Assembly (NCBI RefSeq): GCF_000829195.1
Contig: NZ_AP013294.1
Span: 1,933,001 to 1,997,000, forward strand
Origin: Bacillus sp. OxB-1
Lineage (GTDB): Bacteria > Bacillota > Bacilli > Bacillales_A > Planococcaceae
Length of the DNA: 64,000 nt
Direction: 5' to 3'
Shown here in pieces: positions 15,769 to 24,422 of the stretch. Position numbers and translations under genes: made by a program. Every line of letters starts with the position of its first letter. Within the stretch, counting starts at the first letter, position 1. The notes beneath the pieces are model-generated. The model had not been told where the DNA came from. It worked only from the letters and a program-made list of their open reading frames with translations, and did not search any database.

Positions 15769-16527
15769 GTGGCGGATGAGAAAGTAATGATCGTAACAGG
15801 TGGTTCGAATGGAATGGGGAAGTATATGGCGAAAAAATTTGCCGAAGATGGGCATCAAGTCATTATAACCGGCAGGGATTTGGAAAGACTGAAAGCGGCG
15901 CAGCATGAACTCGGGGAAAGGATCCATATTTTTCAAATGGATGTGCGCGATTTGGAATCAGTCGATGCAATGGTCGCCTTTGCGGATGAAAAATTTGGCC
16001 GGATCGATGGATTGGTGAACAATGCTGCGGGAAATTTCATCGTCCGTGCGGAGGATTTAAGTCCGAATGGCTGGAAAACTGTCATTGATATCGTATTGAA
16101 CGGAACCTTTTACTGCACAAGCGCCGTCGGGAAGTATTGGATCGAGAACGGGCAAAAAGGGGCCATCTTGAATATGCTAGTAACATACGCTTGGGGTGCC
16201 GGTGCCGGCGTCATACACTCTGCCGCCGCCAAAGCGGGTGTCATGTCGATGACTCGTACATTGGCAGTAGAGTGGGGCCATCGCTATGGAATCCGTGTTA
16301 ATGGGATTGCCCCCGGCCCGATCGATCGGACAGGAGGAGCGGAAAAACTGTGGGAATCGGATGAAGCAGCGAAACGGACACTTGCTTCCGTTCCGCTCGG
16401 AAGGCTCGGCCAGCCCGAAGAAATTGCGGAGTTGGCATCATTTATCATGTCCGAAAAAGCCGCTTATATGAACGGGGAAATCGTTACTTTGGACGGCGGA
16501 CAATGGCTCAATCAATTCCCGTTTTGA
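15769..16527 (+). CDS. fadH: 2,4-dienoyl-CoA reductase FadH (SDR family)
   Basis: A 252-residue classical SDR enzyme that reduces 2,4-dienoyl-CoA intermediates with NADPH during beta-oxidation of unsaturated fatty acids. Seen: TGGSNGMG cofactor motif, NNAAGNF, the long IHSAAAKAGV region in place of the classical YxxxK, and a C-terminal GEIVTLDGGQWL. This variant active site matches B. subtilis YkuF/FadH. GTG start with AAGGGGGAA upstream. The perfect FadR box in front confirms placement in the fatty acid degradation regulon. Confidence 0.9.
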   Translation: MADEKVMIVTGGSNGMGKYMAKKFAEDGHQVIITGRDLERLKAAQHELGERIHIFQMDVRDLESVDAMVAFADEKFGRIDGLVNNAAGNFIVRAEDLSPNGWKTVIDIVLNGTFYCTSAVGKYWIENGQKGAILNMLVTYAWGAGAGVIHSAAAKAGVMSMTRTLAVEWGHRYGIRVNGIAPGPIDRTGGAEKLWESDEAAKRTLASVPLGRLGQPEEIAELASFIMSEKAAYMNGEIVTLDGGQWLNQFPF

Positions 16528-16642
16528 TCGGTTGGCACTCTGCCTGCTCTTTCAATAAAAAAGAGGGGGTTTGAAAAATAGTGTAATTCCACGGTTAATT
16601 CAACCGGATAAGCGCATCCTTTCGATAAAAGGAGGATGTCTT

Positions 16643-16879
16643 ATGGATATATGGTCAATTCCGTTGGCAATTGTCGTTTTGATAATTACGGCGATCACCA
16701 TCTGGTCGGTCCGCAAATGGCGGAGTTTCGATCCGGTAGTGAATGGGAAGGACAGTCCGATTCCCGAAGCGATTGAGGAGCACCCGTACACACTGAATCC
16801 GATCTTTTGGGTGATTCTCGTTGCTGTCTTTTTCATAGGAATCGTCATTTTCTATTATGCATTCAGCTCTTCTTATTAG
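16643..16879 (+). CDS. Small two-helix membrane protein
   Basis: A 78-residue protein with two predicted membrane helices (residues about 3-22 and 54-74) joined by a hydrophilic segment containing KWRSFDPVVNGKDSP. The start at 16643 has an ideal AAAGGAGG 7 nt upstream; the longer in-frame version lacks one. Not recognised. It is 115 bp behind fadH and has its own terminator, so it may share the fadH transcript. Confidence 0.75.
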   Translation: MDIWSIPLAIVVLIITAITIWSVRKWRSFDPVVNGKDSPIPEAIEEHPYTLNPIFWVILVAVFFIGIVIFYYAFSSSY

Positions 16880-16886
16880 AAGGTCG

Positions 16887-16914
16887 AAACCTCTTCGATT
16901 CTGAAGAGGTTTTT
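16887..16914 (+). terminator. Terminator
   Basis: 10-bp stem AAACCTCTTC / GAAGAGGTTT with a 6-nt loop, followed by T. Confidence 0.88.
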
Positions 16915-17007
16915 GCTTGAAAAGAAGATTCGGCGGTACTTCTTGTGGTATGATAGAAATGAAGATTCATTTAAGTCTTAGCACAGCTAGAGAAGGAGCC
17001 GATTTAC

Positions 17008-17451
17008 ATGATTTCTGTAAACAACAGGGATTTTCTTTTTATGCCCGTTTCGGACTATATCATTTCATCAGAGAAAGTTGCGCATGTCCAAGTCGGAAAT
17101 AATGCAGAACACGCCCTTCTTGTCCTGACGAAGACAGGATACTCAGCCATACCTGTTTTGGATGCGAAATTCCACCTGAAAGGGTTGCTTGGCATCGGGA
17201 TGATTACCGACTCCATTTTGGGGCTGGAACGCATCGAGTACGAACGACTGTCCGAACTGAAAGTCGACGAAATTATGCAAACCGACATTCCTTCGATTCT
17301 AACGACTGACCGATTCCAAAAAGGGCTGGACCTTCTGATCAATCATACATTCTTATGCGTGACGGAAGAGGACGGCACTTTTGCGGGAATTTTGACACGA
17401 CGCGTGATGCTGAAACAGTTTAAAAAATATATCTACTCTGTTCAACAGTAA
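17008..17451 (+). CDS. darB: Cyclic-di-AMP sensor DarB (YkuL), CBS domain protein
   Basis: A 147-residue protein made of a CBS pair. The segment KVAHVQVGNNAEHALLVL and the following TGYSAIPVLD match B. subtilis YkuL/DarB very closely. DarB binds c-di-AMP when potassium is high. In its free form it binds and stimulates the (p)ppGpp synthetase Rel and pyruvate carboxylase. Pyruvate carboxylase is encoded at 60121 in this window. ATG start with GAAGGAG upstream. Same gene order as B. subtilis (before ccpC), with an MFS gene inserted between. Confidence 0.92.
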   Translation: MISVNNRDFLFMPVSDYIISSEKVAHVQVGNNAEHALLVLTKTGYSAIPVLDAKFHLKGLLGIGMITDSILGLERIEYERLSELKVDEIMQTDIPSILTTDRFQKGLDLLINHTFLCVTEEDGTFAGILTRRVMLKQFKKYIYSVQQ

Positions 17452-17576
17452 AGTCCTACAGTAGAATCGCATGGAATGGGAGCGATGGTCACACTTCGCT
17501 CAATTATGGCAACGTTTACAAAGGGGTAGCTTCCTGGTGGAAGCGTGTCAAGGGTGAAGAGAGAAAATATAAGGGG

Positions 17577-17602
17577 AAAGGCTCCGTGGAGGGGCCTTTT
17601 TC
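17577..17602 (+). terminator. Terminator downstream of darB
   Basis: 9-bp stem AAAGGCTCC / GGGGCCTTT with one wobble, then TTCT. It lies 125 bp past the darB stop; nothing coding is seen in between. Confidence 0.7.
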
Positions 17603-17730
17603 TAATGAAAGTGATTTTCCGGTTTGCCGTTCGGGAATGTAGCCTGGAGGCGAGGCTCTTGCAACAAAAGGGGTATATGAAAGATACATAAATATAATGG
17701 TTGCGGCATTGTTTGGAAGGAGTGATCTTG

Positions 17731-19221
17731 ATGGAAATACAGCAGAAACGGACGAATCGTCCACTTGTTTTAATATCAGTCATGTTGGCCATGTTTGTCG
17801 GCGCGGTGGAAGCGACGATTGTCACGACAGCGATGCCTTCGATTGCCGCCGACTTGGGCGGTTTCTCCAGGTATAGCTGGATTTTTTCCGCTTATATGCT
17901 GATGAGTACTGTAACGGTGCTCATTTATGGAAAATTGGCCGATTTGTTCGGTCGGAAGCCAATCCTTTTTATCGGGATGGCCATTTTTTTAATCGGCTCG
18001 ATCTTGTGCGGGTTCGCCGTGACGATGGAACAATTGATCGGCTACCGTTTCTTGCAAGGCTTGGGTGCAGGTGCCGTCATGCCGATTGCCACGACGATTG
18101 TCGGTGATATTTACACGACGGAAGAGCGGGCGAAAATCCAAGGGTATTTATCCAGTGTCTGGGGGATTTCCGCGGTTTCCGGCCCGGTGATCGGAGGAAT
18201 GCTCGTCCAGTATTTGAATTGGAAATTCGTTTTCTGGGTCAATGTGCCGTTGGGGGTGCTTGCCATTTTGGGGATTTATTTATTCCTTCATGAACCGGTC
18301 CGCGAGAAAAAGGTTTCCATCGATTACAAAGGGGCCATCCTGTTAACGACTTCCTTATCCGCTATTTTGTATTGGCTTGTGGAGGGCGGGCATTCGTTCA
18401 GCCGCCAATCCATTTATAGTTTTGCATTGGTCGGAATCGGAATCGTGTTGTTTGCCATCTTTGTCCGCGTCGAGAAGACGGTGGCAGAGCCGATGATGCC
18501 GTTTTCGATTTGGAAAAACCCGGTCATCTTGTATGCCAATTTGGTGTCGATGACAACGGGGGTCATTTTGATCGGGATATCCTCCTATTTGCCGACGTTT
18601 GTCACGGGAGTGATGGAACAACCGGCCATCATTGCGGGCTTCACATTGACATCAATGTCGATCGGATGGCCGATCGCTTCTTCTATTGCGGGTCACTTGC
18701 TCATCCGGTATGGTACCTTCCGTGTTTCATTCGTGGGAGGTTTGTCTCTTATCATCGGGACAGGCCTATTTGTTTTGATGAATGCGGAATCCGGTCCGTG
18801 GTGGGCTGCCTTGGCGAGTTTTTTCGTCGGTATCGGGATGGGGTTGACGAGCACTTCATTCATCGTCACCATCCAAGGGGCCGTCGTCCACGAACAGCGG
18901 GGCTCCGCAACTGCGGCAAATATGTTCATGCGCAATCTCGGAAATACAGTAGGAGCAGCCATTTTCGGCGCTGTCCTGAACGGTTCGCTCCTTTATCAAT
19001 TCAATAAGCAACAAGCGGATTTTCAAGTGGATGACATTAATCTGTTGCTGACTGCCAGCAGCAGGGAAGCTTTGCCAGCGAGCGAACTTCACTCCTTGCA
19101 GACGACTCTGGACATTTCATTGCAATGGGTTTATCTCTCGGTGGCTTTGTTCGCTCTGTTAAGCCTGCTTCTCATATTACGGATTCCGCGTGGAAAGGGG
19201 TATCACCATGACAACAACTGA
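17731..19221 (+). CDS. MFS multidrug exporter, DHA2 (EmrB/QacA) family
   Basis: A 496-residue membrane protein with about 14 hydrophobic segments. It carries the DHA2 signatures VGAVEATIVTTAMPSIAADL in helix 1, GKLADLFGRKPI (motif A) and GAVMPIATTIVGDIY. Likely a proton/drug antiporter; substrate unknown. The start at 17731 is set by GGAAGGAG; the longer frame from TTG 17701 has no site. Its last 14 bp overlap the start of ccpC, so the two are translationally coupled. This gene interrupts the darB-ccpC adjacency of B. subtilis. Confidence 0.9.
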   Translation: MEIQQKRTNRPLVLISVMLAMFVGAVEATIVTTAMPSIAADLGGFSRYSWIFSAYMLMSTVTVLIYGKLADLFGRKPILFIGMAIFLIGSILCGFAVTMEQLIGYRFLQGLGAGAVMPIATTIVGDIYTTEERAKIQGYLSSVWGISAVSGPVIGGMLVQYLNWKFVFWVNVPLGVLAILGIYLFLHEPVREKKVSIDYKGAILLTTSLSAILYWLVEGGHSFSRQSIYSFALVGIGIVLFAIFVRVEKTVAEPMMPFSIWKNPVILYANLVSMTTGVILIGISSYLPTFVTGVMEQPAIIAGFTLTSMSIGWPIASSIAGHLLIRYGTFRVSFVGGLSLIIGTGLFVLMNAESGPWWAALASFFVGIGMGLTSTSFIVTIQGAVVHEQRGSATAANMFMRNLGNTVGAAIFGAVLNGSLLYQFNKQQADFQVDDINLLLTASSREALPASELHSLQTTLDISLQWVYLSVALFALLSLLLILRIPRGKGYHHDNN

Positions 19222-20101
19222 ATTGGAAATCATCAAAGCACTCGCCGAGGAGGGGAATATGCGGAAGGCCGCAGAGCGTTTATTTTTATCACAACCTGCT
19301 CTGTCTCAACGGTTGCAGTCCATCGAGAAGGAGTGGGGGACGCTGCTGTTCCTCCGCTCCCAGAAAGGTCTGGAGCCGACGCCCGCCGGGGAATTGGTCA
19401 TCCAATATGCGAAGGAAGCGATCGGCAAGCGGGAAGAGACGGTCGAATTAATCGCTTCGATGGCAGATAAAGTGCACGGGACGCTAAAGATCGCCTGCGC
19501 CTCCATCGTATGCCAAGCTTGGCTTCCTCAAGTGCTGAAAGACTATGTGAAACAATATCCCGATGCGAAGATATCCCTCATGACAGGGTGGAGTTCGGAA
19601 ATTGTCAAAGCGCTCTATGAAGGAGAGGCGCATGTCGGAATCGTCCGCGGCCAGGTAGATTGGAAGAGCCACAAGAAGTATCTGTTTCGCGACAGGCTCT
19701 ATTTAGTGGACCAGGAAATCCAGACGTTGGATGAGTTAAATGACACCGATCGCCCCTTTGTCCAGTTCAAAAGTGACTCCAATTATCATATGGAAATCCG
19801 CAGGTGGTGGCAGCATCATTTCAATCAATACCCGAATCGCCAGATCACTGTCGATCAAATCGAGACATGCAAGCAACTTGCGGTGAACGGGATCGGATAT
19901 GCCATCTTGCCATCCATCACACTGACCGGCGACGAAGTGGTGAATAAAGTGCCATTGCTCAATAATGAGGAGGAATTCGAATTGACACGTGATACGTGGC
20001 TGATCGGCTATGAATCGACCTTCTCCTTAAAGCAAGTGGACGCCTTCTCCCAAATTGTCCAAACCCACGCGGAACTGATGCAAAGAAATCATGAATATTA
20101 A
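19208..20101 (+). CDS. ccpC: LysR-type regulator CcpC of TCA-cycle genes
   Basis: A 297-residue LysR regulator. It has an N-terminal helix-turn-helix (NMRKAAERLFLSQPALSQRL) and a C-terminal effector domain containing GWSSEIVKALYEG, PFVQFKSDSNYH and QIETCKQLAVNGIGYAILPS, all matching CcpC of B. subtilis. CcpC represses citZ and citB and responds to citrate. ATG at 19208 has AAAGGGG upstream and lies inside the end of the MFS gene. No intrinsic terminator is evident after it. Confidence 0.9.
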   Translation: MTTTELEIIKALAEEGNMRKAAERLFLSQPALSQRLQSIEKEWGTLLFLRSQKGLEPTPAGELVIQYAKEAIGKREETVELIASMADKVHGTLKIACASIVCQAWLPQVLKDYVKQYPDAKISLMTGWSSEIVKALYEGEAHVGIVRGQVDWKSHKKYLFRDRLYLVDQEIQTLDELNDTDRPFVQFKSDSNYHMEIRRWWQHHFNQYPNRQITVDQIETCKQLAVNGIGYAILPSITLTGDEVVNKVPLLNNEEEFELTRDTWLIGYESTFSLKQVDAFSQIVQTHAELMQRNHEY

Positions 20102-20218
20102 GAAGAGAGAGGAACCTTATTTTCACACTGACGTACTAATTAAATAGAATAAGGATTGTAATGCACCTGGGTTACGGGCGCTTACATCAAAGTGAAATGA
20201 GTAGTGACGGGGGTGTTC

Positions 20219-22627
20219 ATGATGTGGAAACGAGTAGCAGTGTGTCTGACGGTATTCATCGGAGGATTACTGTCATTGCCTTCCGCGATGGCAATGGCCG
20301 CTCCTGCATTGAAAGTGGAAGCGGTGGCCGGCTTCGAGGGCAAGGCGAAATATGGGAAGGGGGCCCCGCTTTCGATAACAGTGGAGAATAGCGGGACGTC
20401 CGCATTCCAAGGGGATCTCGTCATCGATGTTCCATTCAGTTACCAGACGGGCAGCGGAGTTGCAATCCCGCTTGATTTGGATGCAGGAGAAACATTTTCA
20501 TCAACTATTGCCATTCCGGCAGTGAACGATCCGGGACAATCTTTCGGGCAGGGTACGGCCAAATCGATTTTCTTGTACGAAGGGGGATGGAAAAAGGGCA
20601 AGGAAATCCCTCATAAAGGGGCTCAATTCATCACTACATCGTTGGTAGGAGAAGAATCAAGACTTATTTTGCCGATGACAAATCATGTCGACCGGCTGGC
20701 AGCGATGAAGAAAGCTCAATTACCCAATTGGACGGGTGGTCAGTTTGTTATTTCCGCTTGGGGCAGCGAAAAGTTTCCGGATGATGGGGCAGCATGGGGT
20801 TCCGTCGACTTCATGATTGCCGACGAGTATCCACTTTCCGACTTGTCCAAGAAAAAGCAGGAAGCCATCCTGAAATGGGTCCGTTCCGGCGGTATCTTGA
20901 TTGTCGGCGGCTCGGAAAATTTGGCAGCCGAGGCGGGTGTTTTCACCGATTCTCTGCCGATGCAGTTGAACGGCAAGAGCGAAACCGATGCCGCTGTCCT
21001 CAACGCTTGGGCGGGAACGGACCAATTGGATGGAACAGTTTCCACTTTCCAAACGACGTTGAATTCGGGAGCCATGCCGCTTCTGGAGGATGGGGATGAT
21101 GTCCTTGTCGCTTATTCGAAATTAGGGCAGGGACTCGTCTTGCAAACGGCCTTCTCTTTAGGGGACGCTCCGCTTGCTACGATGGGTGGGATGACGGACG
21201 TCTGGAATCAATTATTTGCAGCAGGGGAGAAAAATCTCTCCATAACGAATCGGAACTTTGAAAATCCTTCCGAAACCATTGTACATACGATCGGAAGTGC
21301 CAATGACCTATTTCCGTCATTCAAAGTGTCCGCTCCGCTTTTATTCGGAATCATCGTCTTCTATATTATCTTGATCGTCCCGGTGCTGTATTTCATTTTG
21401 AAAAAGAGGGATAAGCGGGAATATGCGTGGTGGATCATACCGGCGGTTGCCCTGTTAACGTCCATCAGCATCTTCACATACGGGGCGAAAGATCGGATTG
21501 GCCGCGCGCAAATCCAGCACAGCGCTGTATTGAATGTGGAATCGGACGGAACGTTGACCGGCTATTATGCGGAATCGATTTTATCCAATAAGTCGGGTGA
21601 TTTTACGTTTACCGCTCCGGCGGGGACAGAAATGTATGCAGAAATGCCAATGGATATGTTCACGTCCAATCTTCCGACCGTCCACAAGCACGCCATTCTT
21701 GAAAAGGATGCCTCCGGTTCCACGCTCCATTTGCGTAATGTCGGCTACTGGAATGTGGCCACGCTGTTCGGAACGTCGGACGTTGACAAGCAAGGTGAAT
21801 TCGACGTTGCCCTGACGGTGGAGAATAAAAAACTGACGGGTACGGTGACGAACGGTTTTCCATTCCCGCTGACGGATCTATCCATTTGGTCGGGAACCCA
21901 GCTGATTCAAATCGGGGACGTCGGGCCTGGAGAGACACTCCAAGTGGATGAAACAATTAAAAATTCGACTTTAGTGCCGAAGCGCTCCTTATATAATCCG
22001 TATACTGGACCCGGACGGCAAAATGCGGATGATCTGGACCAGATGCGGAAAGACGGGCTTCTCCAGTTTGCGGGGGACTATTTGAGGCTGGAAGAAAAGC
22101 CTTTCCTGATCGGCTATGCGGATACACGGATTATCCCGGTCGAGTTGAAACAAGGGTCGCCTTCGGTTTCCTCCCTGACGATGCTTATGCAGCCGATTAC
22201 GGTCCAGACCATCCTTGGCGACTCGTTCGAGGTCGATTCCGAGATGATGTCGATGACGCTGCGCTCGCAAGAACATCAATTCGAGGCACATCCGGTCGGT
22301 TATGTTCCGGACCAATATTATTTTGATGAACCGGTTTATATCCAAACTTGGCAACTCCCGGAACAATTGCGGACAGAGGAAATCGTCTGGACCGGGTTGG
22401 AACTGTCTAAAATCCAGCAAACCTTGTACGAGGCAAGTGTTCTCAACGTGAAAACGGGTGAATTTGAGGAGGCTGGTTCCGTCGGCTCCATCAAGGTCGA
22501 TCGAAATGTGCAAGATTATATTTCTCCGGATGGGAAAATCACCGTCCGGATGAATTTCAAAGACAGCCGGAATGGAAATGAAGGAAAAGCTCCGGAGCTA
22601 ACGTTGAATGGCGAGGTGGCAAAATGA
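20219..22627 (+). CDS. Exported/membrane auxiliary protein of the ABC-MoxR-VWA operon
   Basis: First gene of an eight-gene operon. About 802 residues: signal peptide (WKRVAVCLTVFIGGLLSLPSAMA), an extracytoplasmic beta-rich domain, then a segment DFMIADEYPLSDLSKKKQ followed by ILKWVRSGGILIVGG that looks like a GATase1-like fold lacking an obvious catalytic triad. Two membrane helices follow near residues 375-435 (LLFGIIVFYIILIVPVLYFIL and a second one), then about 360 residues of C-terminal beta-rich domain. Both large domains would face outside. ATGs at 20219 and 20222 both suit the GGGGG site; a GTG at 20204 is less likely. The stop overlaps the ATPase start by 4 bp (ATGA). No specific function known to me. 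Confidence 0.82.
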   Translation: MMWKRVAVCLTVFIGGLLSLPSAMAMAAPALKVEAVAGFEGKAKYGKGAPLSITVENSGTSAFQGDLVIDVPFSYQTGSGVAIPLDLDAGETFSSTIAIPAVNDPGQSFGQGTAKSIFLYEGGWKKGKEIPHKGAQFITTSLVGEESRLILPMTNHVDRLAAMKKAQLPNWTGGQFVISAWGSEKFPDDGAAWGSVDFMIADEYPLSDLSKKKQEAILKWVRSGGILIVGGSENLAAEAGVFTDSLPMQLNGKSETDAAVLNAWAGTDQLDGTVSTFQTTLNSGAMPLLEDGDDVLVAYSKLGQGLVLQTAFSLGDAPLATMGGMTDVWNQLFAAGEKNLSITNRNFENPSETIVHTIGSANDLFPSFKVSAPLLFGIIVFYIILIVPVLYFILKKRDKREYAWWIIPAVALLTSISIFTYGAKDRIGRAQIQHSAVLNVESDGTLTGYYAESILSNKSGDFTFTAPAGTEMYAEMPMDMFTSNLPTVHKHAILEKDASGSTLHLRNVGYWNVATLFGTSDVDKQGEFDVALTVENKKLTGTVTNGFPFPLTDLSIWSGTQLIQIGDVGPGETLQVDETIKNSTLVPKRSLYNPYTGPGRQNADDLDQMRKDGLLQFAGDYLRLEEKPFLIGYADTRIIPVELKQGSPSVSSLTMLMQPITVQTILGDSFEVDSEMMSMTLRSQEHQFEAHPVGYVPDQYYFDEPVYIQTWQLPEQLRTEEIVWTGLELSKIQQTLYEASVLNVKTGEFEEAGSVGSIKVDRNVQDYISPDGKITVRMNFKDSRNGNEGKAPELTLNGEVAK

Positions 22628-23553
22628 TCGAAATCAAAGGACTGACGAAACAGTACGGACAGTTCAAGGCGCTCGACGACTTGAATTTATCTCTTTCGGA
22701 AGGGACGGTCTTCGGTTTTGTCGGAGCAAACGGTGCGGGGAAATCGACGACATTCCTCATCCTAGCCACTCTTTTGCAGGCGACGTCGGGCGATGCCGTC
22801 ATCAATGGGGTGAGCGTCCGGGAGAATCCGGCAGACATACGGAAGATGATCGGCTACATGCCCGATTTCTTTGGCGTCTACGATCAGTTGAAGGCGGAGG
22901 AGTACCTTGATTTTTACGGTGCTAGCTATGGAATTCCAGCAGCAGAAAGGGAAAAACTCATACCGCAACTTCTCGAATTAGTGGACTTGTCCCATAAGCG
23001 CCATTCATATGTGGACGCATTATCCCGGGGAATGAAGCAACGGCTTTGTCTGGCCCGCAGCCTTATCCACGATCCGAAAGTCCTCATCCTGGATGAGCCG
23101 GCGTCGGGCCTCGATCCCCGTGCCCGGGTGGAGATGCGGGATATTTTGAAGACGTTGAAAAAGATGGGGAAGACGATACTGATATCATCCCATATTTTGC
23201 CCGAGCTTGCTGAAATGTGTGACGAAATCGGCGTGATCGATAATGGTCGACTCATTGCGCACGGCTCGGTCGCGGAAATCCAGGCGAAGCTGCAAGGGGA
23301 AAAGGTGATCACGGTCCGTACTACCGGCTCGCCCGACCGGTTGGTTTCATTCCTGGAAGAAGAGCCTTTCGTCTCCCGTATCATCAGGGAAGATGAGCAA
23401 AATCATGTCGAGTTTGCGTTCAAAGGAAACGAGGAAGATCAGGTCGCGTTGCTGAATCGGGCAGTCGGCCAGCACATTCCGATCCTATCCTTTACGGAGC
23501 ATGTGACCAACTTGGAAGATGTGTTCATGGAAATTACGAAAGGGGCTGACTGA
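22624..23553 (+). CDS. ABC transporter ATP-binding protein
   Basis: A 309-residue ATPase of the ABC-2/CcmA-like class. Walker A GANGAGKST, Q-loop region IGYMPDFFGVYDQL, signature LSRGMKQRL, Walker B VLILDEPASGLDP and a switch histidine in SSHILPELAE are all present. The last 80 residues form the extra C-terminal domain usual in this class. Translationally coupled to the gene before (ATGA overlap) and followed 2 bp later by its membrane partner. Likely powers export or envelope remodelling rather than uptake, since no substrate-binding protein is encoded. Confidence 0.93.
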   Translation: MIEIKGLTKQYGQFKALDDLNLSLSEGTVFGFVGANGAGKSTTFLILATLLQATSGDAVINGVSVRENPADIRKMIGYMPDFFGVYDQLKAEEYLDFYGASYGIPAAEREKLIPQLLELVDLSHKRHSYVDALSRGMKQRLCLARSLIHDPKVLILDEPASGLDPRARVEMRDILKTLKKMGKTILISSHILPELAEMCDEIGVIDNGRLIAHGSVAEIQAKLQGEKVITVRTTGSPDRLVSFLEEEPFVSRIIREDEQNHVEFAFKGNEEDQVALLNRAVGQHIPILSFTEHVTNLEDVFMEITKGAD

Positions 23554-23555
23554 AT

Positions 23556-24407
23556 ATGAAAGCAGGTTTTTCAAATCCGGTTCTCTTCAAAGAATTGAAA
23601 CTCCGGTTCAGGTCAGCCAAAAGCTTCAATGGTTTATTATTTTACTTGATTGCGATGTGCATCTTTGTTTTCGGTTTCATTTTCACGACGATGAACGTGT
23701 CGGGCACTTCCTATTTCCGGCCGGATGAAAGTTTCATATTGTTTGCGTTGCTGTCTTTCATCCAATTGGCACTCGTCTTGTTCATCACTCCGGGACTGAC
23801 AGCCGGGACGATCAGTTCGGAACGGGAGAAACAGACGCTTCCGATTTTGTTGACGACTTCCCAAAGTTCATTCCAGATCATTTCCGGAAAATTGCTGTCG
23901 TCCATCGCGTTCCTTTTGTTGCTCATCGTAGCGGGGTTGCCGGTTTACAGCTTGGTGTTCCTGTTCGGAGGAATCTCACCCGGGCGCTTCGCCTTGGTGT
24001 TCTTGTTCCTCTTCGTGACGTTGCTTGCCATCGGCAGTGTCGGTGTCATGTTTTCGACTTTGATCCGGCGGACGATCGTGTCGATGATTGCGACGTATGG
24101 GGTCATGCTGTTTTTAACGATTGTCACTGCGTTTCTGTTTCTCCTTGTCATGCAGGTGACCCGCATGAATTTCATGGGCACGGGAATGCCGCCGCCATCG
24201 TATATCGGCCATATGCTCGTTTCCATCAATCCGGGGGTTCTCGTGGCATCGCTGCTGTCCCCTGGAATATCGGAAGGCCTTTCGGAAATGACACAAGTGA
24301 AGTTTCCCGTTTGGGTCGGCTACTTGACGTTCTATGTCATTTTAACGATCGGGTCATTGCTCATTTCCATCACCAATTTACGTGTCAATATGAAACGGAC
24401 TAAATAA
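23556..24407 (+). CDS. ABC-2 type transporter permease
   Basis: A 283-residue membrane protein with six predicted helices and the ABC-2 hallmark TPGLTAGTISSEREKQTLPI between helices 2 and 3, which contacts the ATPase. Starts 2 bp after the ATPase stop, with AAGGGG inside the ATPase gene. Together with the ATPase and the 802-residue protein upstream it gives an ABC exporter plus auxiliary layout that recalls the Gld-type ABC complexes of Bacteroidetes; that comparison is by architecture only. Confidence 0.9.
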   Translation: MKAGFSNPVLFKELKLRFRSAKSFNGLLFYLIAMCIFVFGFIFTTMNVSGTSYFRPDESFILFALLSFIQLALVLFITPGLTAGTISSEREKQTLPILLTTSQSSFQIISGKLLSSIAFLLLLIVAGLPVYSLVFLFGGISPGRFALVFLFLFVTLLAIGSVGVMFSTLIRRTIVSMIATYGVMLFLTIVTAFLFLLVMQVTRMNFMGTGMPPPSYIGHMLVSINPGVLVASLLSPGISEGLSEMTQVKFPVWVGYLTFYVILTIGSLLISITNLRVNMKRTK

Positions 24408-24422
24408 GGAGGGGTTGGACGG